Part shown: piece after piece, positions 1-8,428 of the stretch
How positions within the stretch are numbered: the stretch's first letter is position 1
Layout of the letters: each line of letters opens with the position of its first letter
From: Leucobacter sp. G161
Lineage (GTDB): Bacteria > Actinomycetota > Actinomycetes > Actinomycetales > Microbacteriaceae
Direction of reading: 5' to 3'
Assembly (NCBI RefSeq): GCF_001482305.1
Contig: NZ_LOHP01000078.1
Coordinates: 39,835 to 103,834, forward strand
DNA: 64,000 bases
Notes under the pieces: model-generated
Seen by the model: only the letters and a program-made list of their open reading frames with translations
Database searches by the model: none
Told to the model about the DNA's origin: nothing
Made by a program: the position numbers and the translations under genes

Positions 1-240
1 GCAAGCGCTGACTGAGGAGTCCTCCTTACGAAACAGCGAAGCGCCAGCCACGATGCCGCTCGAGCGGTGACCCGGTCTCGGCTTGTCGTTATCGCGCGTG
101 TTCTTGACTTCACCGCGCATTCCTGCCGTAACAGGGGGCTTTTCACCGGTTCACATGCCTACCAATAGAACGCGGCACTGCCGCCGCTGTTCGTGTTCAT
201 TTCGCTACCCGTCTACTCATTCGTGAAGGAGTCTGCCGTC

Positions 241-1431
241 ATGCCCGAAGATCATTCATTACCGCCAACCGAACCCGAGCTACTGGGCGAGCATCCAGAG
301 CATCATCCGGGTGCTGGGTGGGAGGCGTTCGAGGGGTCCGGGGTTCCGGAGATCGTCGCGCGCATGTTCCCACCCGAACCCCGCCAAGACGCGTTCACTC
401 TGCAAGATGGCGGCCGAGACGTTGACAGGTTTGAGGATGCGCATGAGCAGTGGCGCGAGACTTGCCTGCACTTGGCTCATTCGGCAGCCCGTCTGCCCGA
501 GCTCTTGGAGCGGCTGGAGGAACTCGAACAGGCCCATCAGCAACGCTCGAAGGTCGTGGATGCGGAGCGGGTGCGGGACGCGGTGATCGATCTGCTGGAG
601 CGGGATCCGCTGCCGGTGGAACCGGTCAAAGACGACTATCTCGTCACGGTCGCCCCTGCGTATGAGGGCGAGTACAACGATATGCAGTACCGGTGGGATC
701 ACTCGCAATGGCGCAGCGACTTCATCGCTACGGCCCTGCGCCGAGACCACGCGCTTCGAGGGGTGCTTAGTGAGGGTGGGCTGCGCACCTCGTATCTGCC
801 GGAGCAGTTCTCCCGCACGTGGACACCGGCCGACCTCGCCGTCATCCACACCCTCCGTGGGCTGGTCGATAGCGGCGACTCCGGGCTGCGTGTGGTGCCG
901 CTGGACCGGCGGGAGCGTGACCAGTTGGAGGCGATGCTCAACGCGGCTGACCCGGATGTTCGAGTGCTAGATCCCGATGATCCTGTAGACGGTGAGCTGT
1001 TCGCGGGCCGCGCGTCGGAGGCGCACGACTGGATGCCCGCGGGCGTGTACGAGGCAACCGGGATCGACGGGGAAGGTGAGTTCCGGCTCGTCGTCGGCCC
1101 CGTACCCGGCGAGGATGGGGCGACGGCGGCTGCGGCGTTCCCAGCAGCAGAGCACGACAGCACGGCAATGAATCAGATCGCCTGGATCCTCGAACACCAC
1201 ACCGAGCACGAACCCCTGACCGAGGTGCTGTACTGGGTGAACGAGCACGTCACCGCTACCGGGCGCACAGGCGCGCTGCCACCCGATCTGGGAGGGGTGG
1301 AGCCTGCGTCGCGGCTTGAGCGTGGGGTGCTGATCGGGGACCTCCTTGCTGAACATGAACAGCAGTTGGACAGCGAGCGCGAGGGGCCACAGCGGCCGGC
1401 TCCTGGACGTGAGATCGAACGCGATCTGTAG
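241..1431 (+). CDS. Conserved ICE protein of unknown function
   Basis: This 396-residue soluble protein is not one I recognise. It is acidic, has no membrane segment, and holds a probable short coiled coil around residues 80-110 (a Leu/Glu-rich stretch including LPELLERLEELEQ). I chose the ATG at 241 because GAAGGAG lies just upstream; an ATG at 193 would add 16 residues without a good ribosome binding site. It is the first gene of the visible ICE block and precedes the primase gene in the same direction, which suggests a role in element maintenance or transfer, but nothing in the sequence names one. No signal peptide and no known catalytic motif were found by eye. Confidence 0.75.
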   Translation: MPEDHSLPPTEPELLGEHPEHHPGAGWEAFEGSGVPEIVARMFPPEPRQDAFTLQDGGRDVDRFEDAHEQWRETCLHLAHSAARLPELLERLEELEQAHQQRSKVVDAERVRDAVIDLLERDPLPVEPVKDDYLVTVAPAYEGEYNDMQYRWDHSQWRSDFIATALRRDHALRGVLSEGGLRTSYLPEQFSRTWTPADLAVIHTLRGLVDSGDSGLRVVPLDRRERDQLEAMLNAADPDVRVLDPDDPVDGELFAGRASEAHDWMPAGVYEATGIDGEGEFRLVVGPVPGEDGATAAAAFPAAEHDSTAMNQIAWILEHHTEHEPLTEVLYWVNEHVTATGRTGALPPDLGGVEPASRLERGVLIGDLLAEHEQQLDSEREGPQRPAPGREIERDL

Positions 1432-1473
1432 CACCACCTGCTGTTTTTGTGGCGGAGGTGAGGGTGGGCGTGT

Positions 1474-1511
1474 TTGACGATTCGACGCATCTTCTTGACG
1501 ATTTGACGCAT
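1474..1511. repeat. Iteron-like tandem repeat upstream of the primase gene
   Basis: A 19-base unit beginning TTGACGATTCGACGCATCT recurs 21 bases later with one mismatch. Each unit is itself made of two half-sites of the form TTGACGAT / T(C/T)GACGCAT, so four similar half-sites stand in direct orientation at 1474, 1482, 1495 and 1503. It lies in the 267-base gap between the first gene and the primase-polymerase gene. Direct repeats with helical-turn spacing are typical binding sites of replication initiators or plasmid repressors. Which protein binds here is unknown. Confidence 0.5.
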
Positions 1512-1698
1512 CTCTCACGAAAACTCTCGACGGCCACGGTTCGGGCCGGGTAGTGGTTGATGGGACTAGGGAATGCTCGAGAGCGGACTCTGCACCCCAG
1601 GGTGATGACGCACTGTTGCCGCCGCACCTTCCGCATGACACCGCACGCTGAGCATCGATGACTGCTCGCGCTGTGTCACCAAAGGAGGTGCCCGACCG

Positions 1699-2580
1699 AT
1701 GACCGACCCCACACCCAGACTCCTTCCCACCCGACTGCCACTGCGCTTGGCATACGCGGCAGCCGCGAATGCCGCAGCCGGGGTGGCGGTGTTCCCGTGC
1801 GTGCCAGGCGGGAAGCGACCCCTCACCGAGCACGGGTTCCACGACGCCACCACGGATCTCGAACAAGTGGGTGCGTGGTGGCGGAATCATCCGGAGGCAA
1901 ACATCGGGATCCCCACCGGCGTCGGTATCGATGTCCTCGATGTCGACGTGCACGCCACAGGCTCCGGCTTTCCCGTCCTGCGGACGCTGCGTCGGGAGAA
2001 CCTCGTCGATGGATGGGACGCTGTGGTGCGTTCGCCGTCGGGTGGCCTGCATCTCTACTACCCGAGCAACCCCGAGCGCGCGGCGAGATCGTGGTCGCGT
2101 GGCCGAGCACATGTCGACTTCCGTGGCACCGGCGGCTACATCATCGCCCCACCGTCCGTGGTCAACACTGAACACGGACCGCGGCGTTACGAGATCATCG
2201 CCCGCGGCAGAAACCCACGCCCAGTCGACTCGGCAGCGGTACGGGATCTTCTCACCCCGACCCCAGCGCAACGAACCAGGCCGAGCTCTGACAGGCCGGA
2301 CCGTGATGGTTCGGTGGAGGGGCTCGTAGCGTGGGTGGGGACGCTGACGGAGGGGAATCGGAATGCGGGCCTGTTCTGGGCTGCGTGCCGTCTCGCCGAG
2401 AGCGGACTGAGCGATGGCGACTCGTATGCGTTGCTCGAGCCCGCCGCCACCCGCACCGGGCTTGAAGCGCGGGAGATCGCAATAACTATCCAGTCCGCAC
2501 ACCGCACCACCGCGCTGAATCTGGATGCGGCCGTAGCTGAGCCGATAGTGGGGCGCTCGTTTGCCGGGATGAGGCGGTAA
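1699..2580 (+). CDS. Bifunctional primase-polymerase (prim-pol, AEP family)
   Basis: This 293-residue protein matches the archaeo-eukaryotic primase-like prim-pol domain of mobile elements, which makes primers and copies DNA. Visible signatures are FPCVPGGKRP near residue 35, NIGIPTGVGIDVLDVDVH near 70-88 with the metal-binding Asp pair DVD, SPSGGLHLYY near 114, and a later HVDFRGTGGYIIAPPS block. The C-terminal part (from about 210) is a short helical extension without a helicase motif, so it is shorter than primase-helicase fusions. A strong AAAGGAGG precedes the ATG. It probably serves replication or second-strand synthesis of the excised ICE. The next gene starts 2 bases downstream. Confidence 0.85.
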   Translation: MTDPTPRLLPTRLPLRLAYAAAANAAAGVAVFPCVPGGKRPLTEHGFHDATTDLEQVGAWWRNHPEANIGIPTGVGIDVLDVDVHATGSGFPVLRTLRRENLVDGWDAVVRSPSGGLHLYYPSNPERAARSWSRGRAHVDFRGTGGYIIAPPSVVNTEHGPRRYEIIARGRNPRPVDSAAVRDLLTPTPAQRTRPSSDRPDRDGSVEGLVAWVGTLTEGNRNAGLFWAACRLAESGLSDGDSYALLEPAATRTGLEAREIAITIQSAHRTTALNLDAAVAEPIVGRSFAGMRR

Positions 2581-2582
2581 TC

Positions 2583-3341
2583 GTGAGCGCCCCGGACCTG
2601 CACGTACGCGCCGCAGAGGTGGGACGGTCTGGGGTGTCACGCGGCGTGATTGTCCTAGCCGTCACGGGCACGATTCTTCTCGCCCTCGGTGCGTTCTGGC
2701 TGTCGTTCACGACGCTGCAGGACCTCGCGGTCCTGTCGGGGGTACCGGCGGGACAGGCGTGGGTGTGGCCGCTGATCGTTGACGGGGTGATCTTGGAAGC
2801 GACGATCTCCGTCGTCGCACTCCGCAACTCCGCGCCCGCCGCACGCCGGTTCGCCTGGCTCCTGCTCGCTTCCGGTGCTGGGGTGAGTGTCGCGGCGAAC
2901 ATCACCCACGCCGTCGTCGCCTCAGACACTCGTGTGCCCGCGATCATCGCAGCCCTTGTCGCCTCAGTCCCACCCTTGGTGCTGCTCGCAATGACCCATT
3001 TGACCGTCGAGCTCACGCGCAACGAAGCCCCACACCGGGCTTCCGAAGCGCGAACGTTCATCGAGCAAAGCGCACCGGCGAATCTGGATGAGTCGGTTGT
3101 GGATTCGATCCCGGGGCTCCCATCGGCGGGAAGGGCAGGCGTATCCGATGCGGAAACCTCTGCGCGTAGATCCGCTCGCACCACGAAGCAGAGCACCGTG
3201 GTGCGTGAGCGGGCGGTCGCGTTGGCATCTGAAGGGGTCTCGAAGCGGCAGATCGCCACAGAGCTTGGGGTGCATCCGACAACGGTGGGCCGGTGGCTGA
3301 GCGCACCTGACCGTCGAGAGAACGGAGCATCCCATGACTGA
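2583..3341 (+). CDS. DUF2637 / SpdB-type membrane protein with C-terminal HTH
   Basis: This 252-residue protein starts at a GTG 2 bases after the primase stop. Residues about 20-140 hold four predicted transmembrane helices, the second containing the WPLIVDGVILEAT motif typical of DUF2637 proteins. These are found in Streptomyces and other actinobacterial conjugative elements, where SpdB-type proteins help transfer or intramycelial spread. The C-terminal part is soluble, and residues about 210-240 (RERAVALASEGVSKRQIATE and on) form a helix-turn-helix. The start of the next gene overlaps this stop by 8 bases, so translation is likely coupled. Confidence 0.75.
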   Translation: MSAPDLHVRAAEVGRSGVSRGVIVLAVTGTILLALGAFWLSFTTLQDLAVLSGVPAGQAWVWPLIVDGVILEATISVVALRNSAPAARRFAWLLLASGAGVSVAANITHAVVASDTRVPAIIAALVASVPPLVLLAMTHLTVELTRNEAPHRASEARTFIEQSAPANLDESVVDSIPGLPSAGRAGVSDAETSARRSARTTKQSTVVRERAVALASEGVSKRQIATELGVHPTTVGRWLSAPDRRENGASHD

Positions 3342-3783
3342 ACCGACACCCGTGAACCCACACGAAGCGGCTGAGAACGCTGCTCAGCTTCGAGCCGAAC
3401 TGCCAGACCCTCGTTTCCCAGCAAACGACCTGCCCGAGGTACCCAACGCGTCGCCCGGTATGGAGACGCGGGATGCGGAGCGGGCATCGGAGTTCGCCAC
3501 ACACGGCGACCCTACCCTCACCAGGCAGACCTCAGTGCGAGGGCGTACCGGAGTGGAGTGGGTTCGTCCCACTGATGTCGCTGCGCGCGCAGGTGGCGCG
3601 ATCGTCGGCAAAGGTGCCGAGCTGAACACTCGGCTGCGTGACGCCACTTTCGAGGGTATCCGTGAGGGGCGAGCACAGCTCGCCGAACGCTTGGCGCGCA
3701 GGCAGCAGCAGATCAACCCAGACACCACGGTCCCGGCCCAGACGCAAGAGCTGCGGCTCGGGAGGACGGGGGTGAGCCGATGA
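3334..3783 (+). CDS. Small hydrophilic ICE protein, unknown function
   Basis: This 149-residue protein is hydrophilic, with a disordered Pro/Asn-rich N-terminal half and a charged helical C-terminal half (EGIREGRAQLAERLARRQQQ). No known domain was recognised. The ATG overlaps the end of the DUF2637 gene by 8 bases and the stop overlaps a following mini-ORF in an ATGA arrangement, which argues that it is a real member of the operon. An accessory or DNA-binding role in transfer would be a guess. Confidence 0.6.
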   Translation: MTEPTPVNPHEAAENAAQLRAELPDPRFPANDLPEVPNASPGMETRDAERASEFATHGDPTLTRQTSVRGRTGVEWVRPTDVAARAGGAIVGKGAELNTRLRDATFEGIREGRAQLAERLARRQQQINPDTTVPAQTQELRLGRTGVSR

Positions 3784-3866
3784 GCGATTCCGGCTCCGGC
3801 GCTACCCGAGCACCGGACACCACCCACCACCACGAACTCTCACACTCCTCGCTGACGTCCAACTGA
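3780..3866 (+). CDS. Possible 28-residue mini-ORF
   Basis: An ATGA overlap with the previous stop opens a 28-codon reading frame encoding a Ser/Thr/His-rich peptide (it contains THHHELSHSS). The tight coupling is the only support; the peptide is low in complexity and may be a remnant of a longer gene or a chance frame. A hairpin-capable sequence follows at about 3891-3913. Confidence 0.25.
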   Translation: MSDSGSGATRAPDTTHHHELSHSSLTSN

Positions 3867-4032
3867 CGCCGGACGAAAACATCTGACAGGCTGCCCGCTT
3901 CGGGTAGGCCTGACGGTACTCCTTTGCCTGTTCCAGGCGTTGTTCTCCACGGTACTGGCGGGATGAGGGGCGTGTGTCGGGTGGGTGTCACACCTATCTA
4001 CCGACGGATCTTCTCTCATGCCAGGAGTCACC

Positions 4033-4872
4033 ATGACACCCCAATTCTCGCAACACCAGCATCCTGCACCGGACTTCACCACCGGTGAAGGGCTGCGGAC
4101 GCTCATCACGGATCTCAATGAGCACAATGCGTGGGCGTCGAGCCCGGTCGCAGCCGAACTCATGGTCTACGTCACCCACAAGTACACGCCGATCGCGAAA
4201 GCGTGGCGGCGTCCGCCAGACGATGCCGCATACGAGGCGTTCCTTGCGATGCGGCAACCCACCACGCTCCGCGCCGACGACCCCTGGGCGGTGATCACCC
4301 GTGCCGTCGCGCTCGGCATCGCCGCCGAGGTGCACGCGGACCGGAACATGACCAGCCAAGACAAGGCACGCCGCCCCTCAAAACGCCCCGCGGAGGAGCC
4401 GATGCGGGCGGGACATTACGAGGAGTTCTTCTACGACGTCCACCCCCACGCGCATTCCCTCTACGCGAGAAGCCACGGGGGTGAGGATCATTCGGTGGAT
4501 CGGGTGATCCGTGCCACGAGCGTGTTCCTCGTCCTCACCGACTGGCCTGCCCGCCCCGTCGAGCAGGCCGTGGACTACATCGCCCACCGCATCACCGGCT
4601 TGTCGTCATCCAGCTCGGCGCTGGAGATCGTGTCGAAAGAGCTGCACATCGCGATCCGGCTCGGCTACACCCCAGAAGCCTGGGCGGGCCTGGTGCGTCT
4701 GGTCGTCGGAACCAAAACCGGGAGGCGCAAAAGCGGCGACTATGGCCTCTTCGCCCGTGTGCTCCTCGGTGACGATGTCGCCGACCTTCTCCGCGATGAA
4801 ACCCTCGTGGAATCATCCCGCCGGATGGCGTCCGTACCTGGCCTGCAGGACGGGCAAGGGGGTGCGGCATGA
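4033..4872 (+). CDS. Conserved ICE protein of unknown function
   Basis: This 279-residue soluble protein is not one I recognise. The ATG at 4033 has CAGGAG upstream; the in-frame starts at 3985 and 4018 would lack one. The C-terminal half (from about residue 130) is helical and well ordered (RVIRATSVFLVLTDWPARP, EIVSKELHIAIRLGYTPEAW), the N-terminal part carries many His and Thr residues. Its stop overlaps the ATG of the ParB-like gene (ATGA), so the two are likely co-translated and may work together in segregation or replication of the element; that is inference from position only. Confidence 0.65.
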   Translation: MTPQFSQHQHPAPDFTTGEGLRTLITDLNEHNAWASSPVAAELMVYVTHKYTPIAKAWRRPPDDAAYEAFLAMRQPTTLRADDPWAVITRAVALGIAAEVHADRNMTSQDKARRPSKRPAEEPMRAGHYEEFFYDVHPHAHSLYARSHGGEDHSVDRVIRATSVFLVLTDWPARPVEQAVDYIAHRITGLSSSSSALEIVSKELHIAIRLGYTPEAWAGLVRLVVGTKTGRRKSGDYGLFARVLLGDDVADLLRDETLVESSRRMASVPGLQDGQGGAA

Positions 4873-5993
4873 GTCGCGGGCATCTGGTGCTGGAACACGC
4901 CATCGACCAGCTGAAGAAAGGGTCGCAGTATCGCCGCGACCCCGATGAAGACCTCGACGATCTGTGTGACTCGATCCGCCGCGTGGGGGTACTGAACCCG
5001 CCCGCGGTCACCGAAGACTACGTCATCATCACCGGGAACCGCCGGGTCGCTGCTATGGAGCGGATCGGGATGCGCGTCACCCCGATCTGGGTCGTTCCCG
5101 GCGTCTCGGACAAGCTCTCCTACGTCCTCGCAATCCGTGACGAGCAGACCCTGCACAAAGCCCTGAAACCGCTCGAACAAGCAGAACTCTACGAAGAACT
5201 CAAAGGCCTGTACGCAGAGGACGCCGAGCGACGTGATGCAGCCACACGCTTCGGGGCGGAGGACCGGGAGCAGCACATGGACTCTTCGTCCGCAGAAGAC
5301 GGGGGTGCCGATTCGGCACCCCCGCGCAAGAACGTCAATGACGGCAAAGCGCGAGTGCAGGCGGCTCGTGCGGTGACGGGTCGGGATTCGCGGACCATGC
5401 TGGAACAGATCAATCAGCTCAAACACATCGCCGCCGACGACACCGAAGACCCCTATGTGCGCCAGCACGCCGCGGAAGCACTCCTTGAGATCAACGAGGA
5501 CCGCAAGGTCAACGGCCGCTACCAGGCCGTGAAGACCCGCCAGCACCTCGCGCACCTGACCCGTGCCGCTGAACATCCCGATACCCCAGAGGCAGCCCGC
5601 AGTGCGGCTGTTGCTGAGCTGCGAGGGCTTTCTGGGATCGACTCCCCGGCGGAGGCGATGAAAGAGTCCGGGCTTGCGCTTGCCCGCGTGCGCGAGATCC
5701 AGAAGGCCGCCACCAACGAGACCTCGCTGGGGTGGAAGGACGTGGATCCGTTGCTGCGAGAAAAGCATGCGATCCGCAAACTCGTCGATCTGCTGCGCCG
5801 GGAACACGGCTGGTGGGACCGCTACGACCCGGCCGAGTTCGGCAAGTACGCCGACGACGAGCAATGGGACCTCGTCACCACCTACATCACGTCAGCCTCG
5901 AGCTTTCTCGATCAGGCACAAGCAGCCCGCGACACCGCACAGGGTCAGGGCTCCGAGGTGCCCGAAGAGAGCGTTGACGCAGCGGACGAGTAG
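4869..5993 (+). CDS. ParB/Srx-fold nuclease-like protein
   Basis: The 374-residue protein opens with a ParB N-terminal-like domain (about residues 8-95): the DSIRRVGVLNPPAV segment and ITGNRRVAAMERIGM, the GxRR-type motif that in ParB relatives binds CTP or acts as nuclease. The remainder is a long helical region, partly coiled coil, containing a low-complexity hinge around residues 138-155. No parA gene is next to it, so a classical ParABS system is not evident here; single ParB-fold proteins in ICEs may aid replication, maintenance or DNA processing. ATGA coupling to the gene before it supports the start. Confidence 0.75.
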   Translation: MSRGHLVLEHAIDQLKKGSQYRRDPDEDLDDLCDSIRRVGVLNPPAVTEDYVIITGNRRVAAMERIGMRVTPIWVVPGVSDKLSYVLAIRDEQTLHKALKPLEQAELYEELKGLYAEDAERRDAATRFGAEDREQHMDSSSAEDGGADSAPPRKNVNDGKARVQAARAVTGRDSRTMLEQINQLKHIAADDTEDPYVRQHAAEALLEINEDRKVNGRYQAVKTRQHLAHLTRAAEHPDTPEAARSAAVAELRGLSGIDSPAEAMKESGLALARVREIQKAATNETSLGWKDVDPLLREKHAIRKLVDLLRREHGWWDRYDPAEFGKYADDEQWDLVTTYITSASSFLDQAQAARDTAQGQGSEVPEESVDAADE

Positions 5994-6014
5994 CCGAGCG
6001 GTCTGGGGGTTTCT

Positions 6015-6052
6015 GGGCGGGCAGCGCACCTGATGGGTGACTCTGCCCGCCC
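6015..6052 (+). promoter_or_regulatory. Intergenic hairpin with CGCACCTGA in the loop (copy 1)
   Basis: A perfect 10-bp stem (GGGCGGGCAG at 6015-6024 with CTGCCCGCCC at 6043-6052) encloses CGCACCTGATGGGTG, itself able to fold by pairing CACC with GGTG. It sits between the ParB-like gene and the VirB8-like gene, upstream of the TTGGAGG ribosome binding site. The same kind of loop recurs in later gaps of the operon. It could be an attenuator, a processing site or a protein-binding site. Confidence 0.6.
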
Positions 6053-6075
6053 TTCTCCTTGCTTGGAGGCTTCTC

Positions 6076-6765
6076 ATGTCTGCACCCGTTCTGGATGATC
6101 AGCAGCGCCGCAAGCGTCGCCTGATCATCGCCCTCACCGCCACCGGACTGGTCATCGCGATCTTCGCCGGGATCGGTATCTACGGCCTCATCACCGGCCC
6201 CACAGCACCCGCCCCATCCGAGACCACACCGCCAGGCTCGTCGGCGACATCACCGCCCCGGAGCGAGGAGCCCGCAGAAGCGAAACTGCCGAGACTGGCG
6301 CGGACGAATGACCCTGAGGTCTACGTTCGGTCGGTCGCTGAAGCGCTGTTCACGTGGGACACGTTCACGCTGCTGACCCCGTCGGATCACCGGGCGGTGC
6401 TGACCGAGGACGCGGACCCCTCGGGCACCGAAACTCCGGGACTGATCGCGGACCTCGACGGCTACTTCCCGTCCGCGTCGACGTGGCGGGATCTGGCCGA
6501 GTACCGCACCCGGCAGTCGATCGACATCGACCGCATCTTCATTCCCGCCCAGTGGGACGAAGCCGTCACCGCCTCCAGCGGGCAAATCACAGAAGGCACC
6601 TACGCGTACACAGTCGAAGGCACGCGCATTCGGGAGGGTGTCTGGTACGACGATCCCGTCAACAGCGCGCATGCGGTGGCATTCACCGTGTTCATCTCCT
6701 GCAAGCCGGTGTTCGACCGCTGCCATCTGCTCAGGCTGTCCGAACTCGACAACCCCCTCCGATAG
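6076..6765 (+). CDS. VirB8/TcpC-like single-pass transfer protein (inferred)
   Basis: This 229-residue protein has a basic cytoplasmic start (QQRRKRRL), one transmembrane helix at about residues 15-37 (LIIALTATGLVIAIFAGIGIY), a Pro/Ser/Thr-rich linker, and an outside domain of about 150 residues. That layout, and its place just before the cell-wall hydrolase of the operon, resemble VirB8-type proteins, whose outside domain has an NTF2-like fold; I infer this from topology, not from a clear motif. The ATG at 6076 follows TTGGAGG; an upstream in-frame ATG at 6037 would lie inside the hairpin region. Confidence 0.6.
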   Translation: MSAPVLDDQQRRKRRLIIALTATGLVIAIFAGIGIYGLITGPTAPAPSETTPPGSSATSPPRSEEPAEAKLPRLARTNDPEVYVRSVAEALFTWDTFTLLTPSDHRAVLTEDADPSGTETPGLIADLDGYFPSASTWRDLAEYRTRQSIDIDRIFIPAQWDEAVTASSGQITEGTYAYTVEGTRIREGVWYDDPVNSAHAVAFTVFISCKPVFDRCHLLRLSELDNPLR

Positions 6766-6782
6766 AACGAGAGGGGCCAGTC

Positions 6783-7952
6783 GTGAAGAAAGCAGCCATC
6801 GCCGCGCTCGTGCTTGTTCTCCTTGCGCCGATGCTCGGGCTCCTGAGTATCGGAGTGGTCATGAACCCTGCGGTCACGAATCAGGCAAACTGCGTCGCCT
6901 CCGATGTGATGCTCGGGCCGATCCCGGATTCGCTCAAGGTGACGATGAAAGACGGGTACACGTTCACCCTGAACAAACAGCAGCTCACCCACGCCGGAAC
7001 CATCATCACCACCGGAGCGAACACCCCAGGAGTGGGGCGGGATGGCATCCTCATCGCGCTCATGGCGGCGCTGACGGAATCCACGCTCCGCCAGCTCGCG
7101 AACACCGGCACCTACCCCGAGTCCGGCAACTACCCGAATGACGGCACCGGGTCCGATCACGACAGCCTGGGCCTGTTCCAGATGCGCCCCCAGGCCGGGT
7201 GGGGCACCGTCGCAGAGCTCATGGACACCACTTACCAAGCGAAGGCGTTCTACGGCGGCCCAGACGGGCCGAACTATCCCTCACCGCGGGGGCTGCTGGA
7301 CATTCCGGGGTGGCAACAGATGGACAAGGGTGAAGCCGCCCAAGCCGTCGAAGTGTCCGCCTACCCAGACCGGTACCAGAACTATGAGCCCGTAGCCCGC
7401 ACCATCCTCGATGCCCTCACCGTTCGCGGCAGCGGGAATGGCAGCGGCACGCCCGGGGATGCGGACATCCCTGAGACAAGCCGCCTGGTGTTTCCGCTGC
7501 CGACCGGCACGTACGTGCGCACCTCAACATTCGGGCCGCGCACCGACCCGATCAGTGGTGAGTCGAGCTACCACCGCGGCACCGACTGGGCCGCCCCCGA
7601 TGGTACGGCGATCTTCGCTCTCGCGGACGGGGTCGTGACCTATGCGGGCATGGTTGACGGGTATTCGGGGCAGATCACGATCGAGCACACCATCGGCGGG
7701 GAGAAAGTCGCCACGAAATACATCCACATGTGGGCGCACGGCATCCACGTCACCGCAGGCGACCGCGTCATCACGGGCCAGCACATTGGTGACGTTGGCA
7801 GCAGCGGGTACTCGACCGGCCCGCATCTGCACTTCCAAGTCCACCCCGGCGGAGCCGGATCAACCGCGGTCGATGCCGAGCCGTGGCTCGCCGAGCGCGG
7901 CGTGGAGGGCATCGAAGCCCCCGCAAGCGGCGGCCCCGCCTGCTCCTTCTGA
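6783..7952 (+). CDS. VirB1-like cell-wall hydrolase: SLT-like plus M23 peptidase
   Basis: This 389-residue exported protein locally opens peptidoglycan for the conjugation channel. It starts at a GTG after GAGAGGGG and has a signal anchor (AAIAALVLVLLAPMLGLLSIG). Residues about 75-205 resemble lysozyme-like/SLT domains of actinobacterial transfer systems (LTESTLRQL, DHDSLGLFQMRP). Residues about 255-365 form an M23 LytM-type metallopeptidase with the zinc-binding sets HRGTDWAA and GPHLHFQVHP. Both domains appear complete. It belongs to the T4SS operon, between the VirB8-like gene and the small membrane proteins. Confidence 0.88.
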   Translation: MKKAAIAALVLVLLAPMLGLLSIGVVMNPAVTNQANCVASDVMLGPIPDSLKVTMKDGYTFTLNKQQLTHAGTIITTGANTPGVGRDGILIALMAALTESTLRQLANTGTYPESGNYPNDGTGSDHDSLGLFQMRPQAGWGTVAELMDTTYQAKAFYGGPDGPNYPSPRGLLDIPGWQQMDKGEAAQAVEVSAYPDRYQNYEPVARTILDALTVRGSGNGSGTPGDADIPETSRLVFPLPTGTYVRTSTFGPRTDPISGESSYHRGTDWAAPDGTAIFALADGVVTYAGMVDGYSGQITIEHTIGGEKVATKYIHMWAHGIHVTAGDRVITGQHIGDVGSSGYSTGPHLHFQVHPGGAGSTAVDAEPWLAERGVEGIEAPASGGPACSF

Positions 7953-7960
7953 GCGCAAGC

Positions 7961-8006
7961 GAGTGGGGCGAGTGGCGCACCTGACCGGTGCCCACCCGCC
8001 CCACTC
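7961..8006 (+). promoter_or_regulatory. Intergenic hairpin with CGCACCTGA at its apex (copy 2)
   Basis: An outer 10-bp stem (GAGTGGGGCG with CGCCCCACTC) continues through GTGG/CCAC and GCACC/GGTGC, so almost the whole 46 bases fold into one stem with small bulges and the TGACC loop. The motif CGCACCTGA is at 7976-7984. It occupies the gap before the first DUF6112-like gene and is followed by its TTGGAG ribosome binding site. Confidence 0.65.
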
Positions 8007-8022
8007 ACGTTTGGAGAACCAC

Positions 8023-8325
8023 ATGACCACCGCCCTTCTACTGGCTTTGTTTCCGGCCGAGAACGTCTACCCGGATCTGTCCGGGGTGGGAGGCCGCAGC
8101 ACCCTGATCTCCATCGTCGGCGCACTGCTCACGATCGTGCTCATCGTCTCCGTGCTCATGCTCGTGGTTTCCGCCATTGTCTGGGCGATCTCGTCTTCGA
8201 ATGGCAACCCTGGTGTTGCGGCGAAAGGCAAGGTCGGGGTCTTCGTTTCTCTCGGTGCCGCTGTCCTCGCAGGTGCCGGTGTCGCGTGGATGAACTTCCT
8301 CCTGAACCTCGGTGACACCCTCTAA
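8023..8325 (+). CDS. Small two-helix membrane protein, DUF6112/VirB2-like (copy 1)
   Basis: The 100-residue product has a short N-terminal segment, then two hydrophobic helices (about residues 27-56 and 72-97) joined by a basic loop (SSSNGNPGVAAKGKVG). Such proteins occur before the VirB6-like gene in actinobacterial type IV secretion loci and resemble the VirB2/TrbC pilin in size and topology; a pilin-like role is inference. The start at 8023 follows TTGGAGAACC. A paralogue with the same layout, sharing the NP-K-KVGV loop pattern, follows directly, so the pair arose by tandem duplication. Confidence 0.7.
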   Translation: MTTALLLALFPAENVYPDLSGVGGRSTLISIVGALLTIVLIVSVLMLVVSAIVWAISSSNGNPGVAAKGKVGVFVSLGAAVLAGAGVAWMNFLLNLGDTL

Positions 8326-8359
8326 CACCGGGTATCCCAGGGCTTCCGGGCGGGTGTTT

Positions 8360-8386
8360 CGGGGTCGCACCTGACGGGTGACCCCG
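8360..8386 (+). promoter_or_regulatory. Intergenic hairpin with CGCACCTGA in the loop (copy 3)
   Basis: A 7-bp perfect stem (CGGGGTC with GACCCCG) encloses GCACCTGACGGGT; ACC and GGT can add inner pairs. The motif CGCACCTGA is at 8366-8374. It lies between the two tandem DUF6112-like genes. Position and loop sequence match the hairpins at 6015 and 7961. Confidence 0.6.
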
Positions 8387-8428
8387 CAGCTATCTCATTG
8401 CGGGCCGAAGCCTGTGAAGGAGCCCACC

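Noticed and set aside
967..2640. 557-codon open frame on the - strand
   Set aside because: It lies opposite the first ICE gene and the primase gene, has an Arg/Pro/Gly-rich product without any domain, and no good ribosome binding site; it is a shadow of GC-rich codon use.
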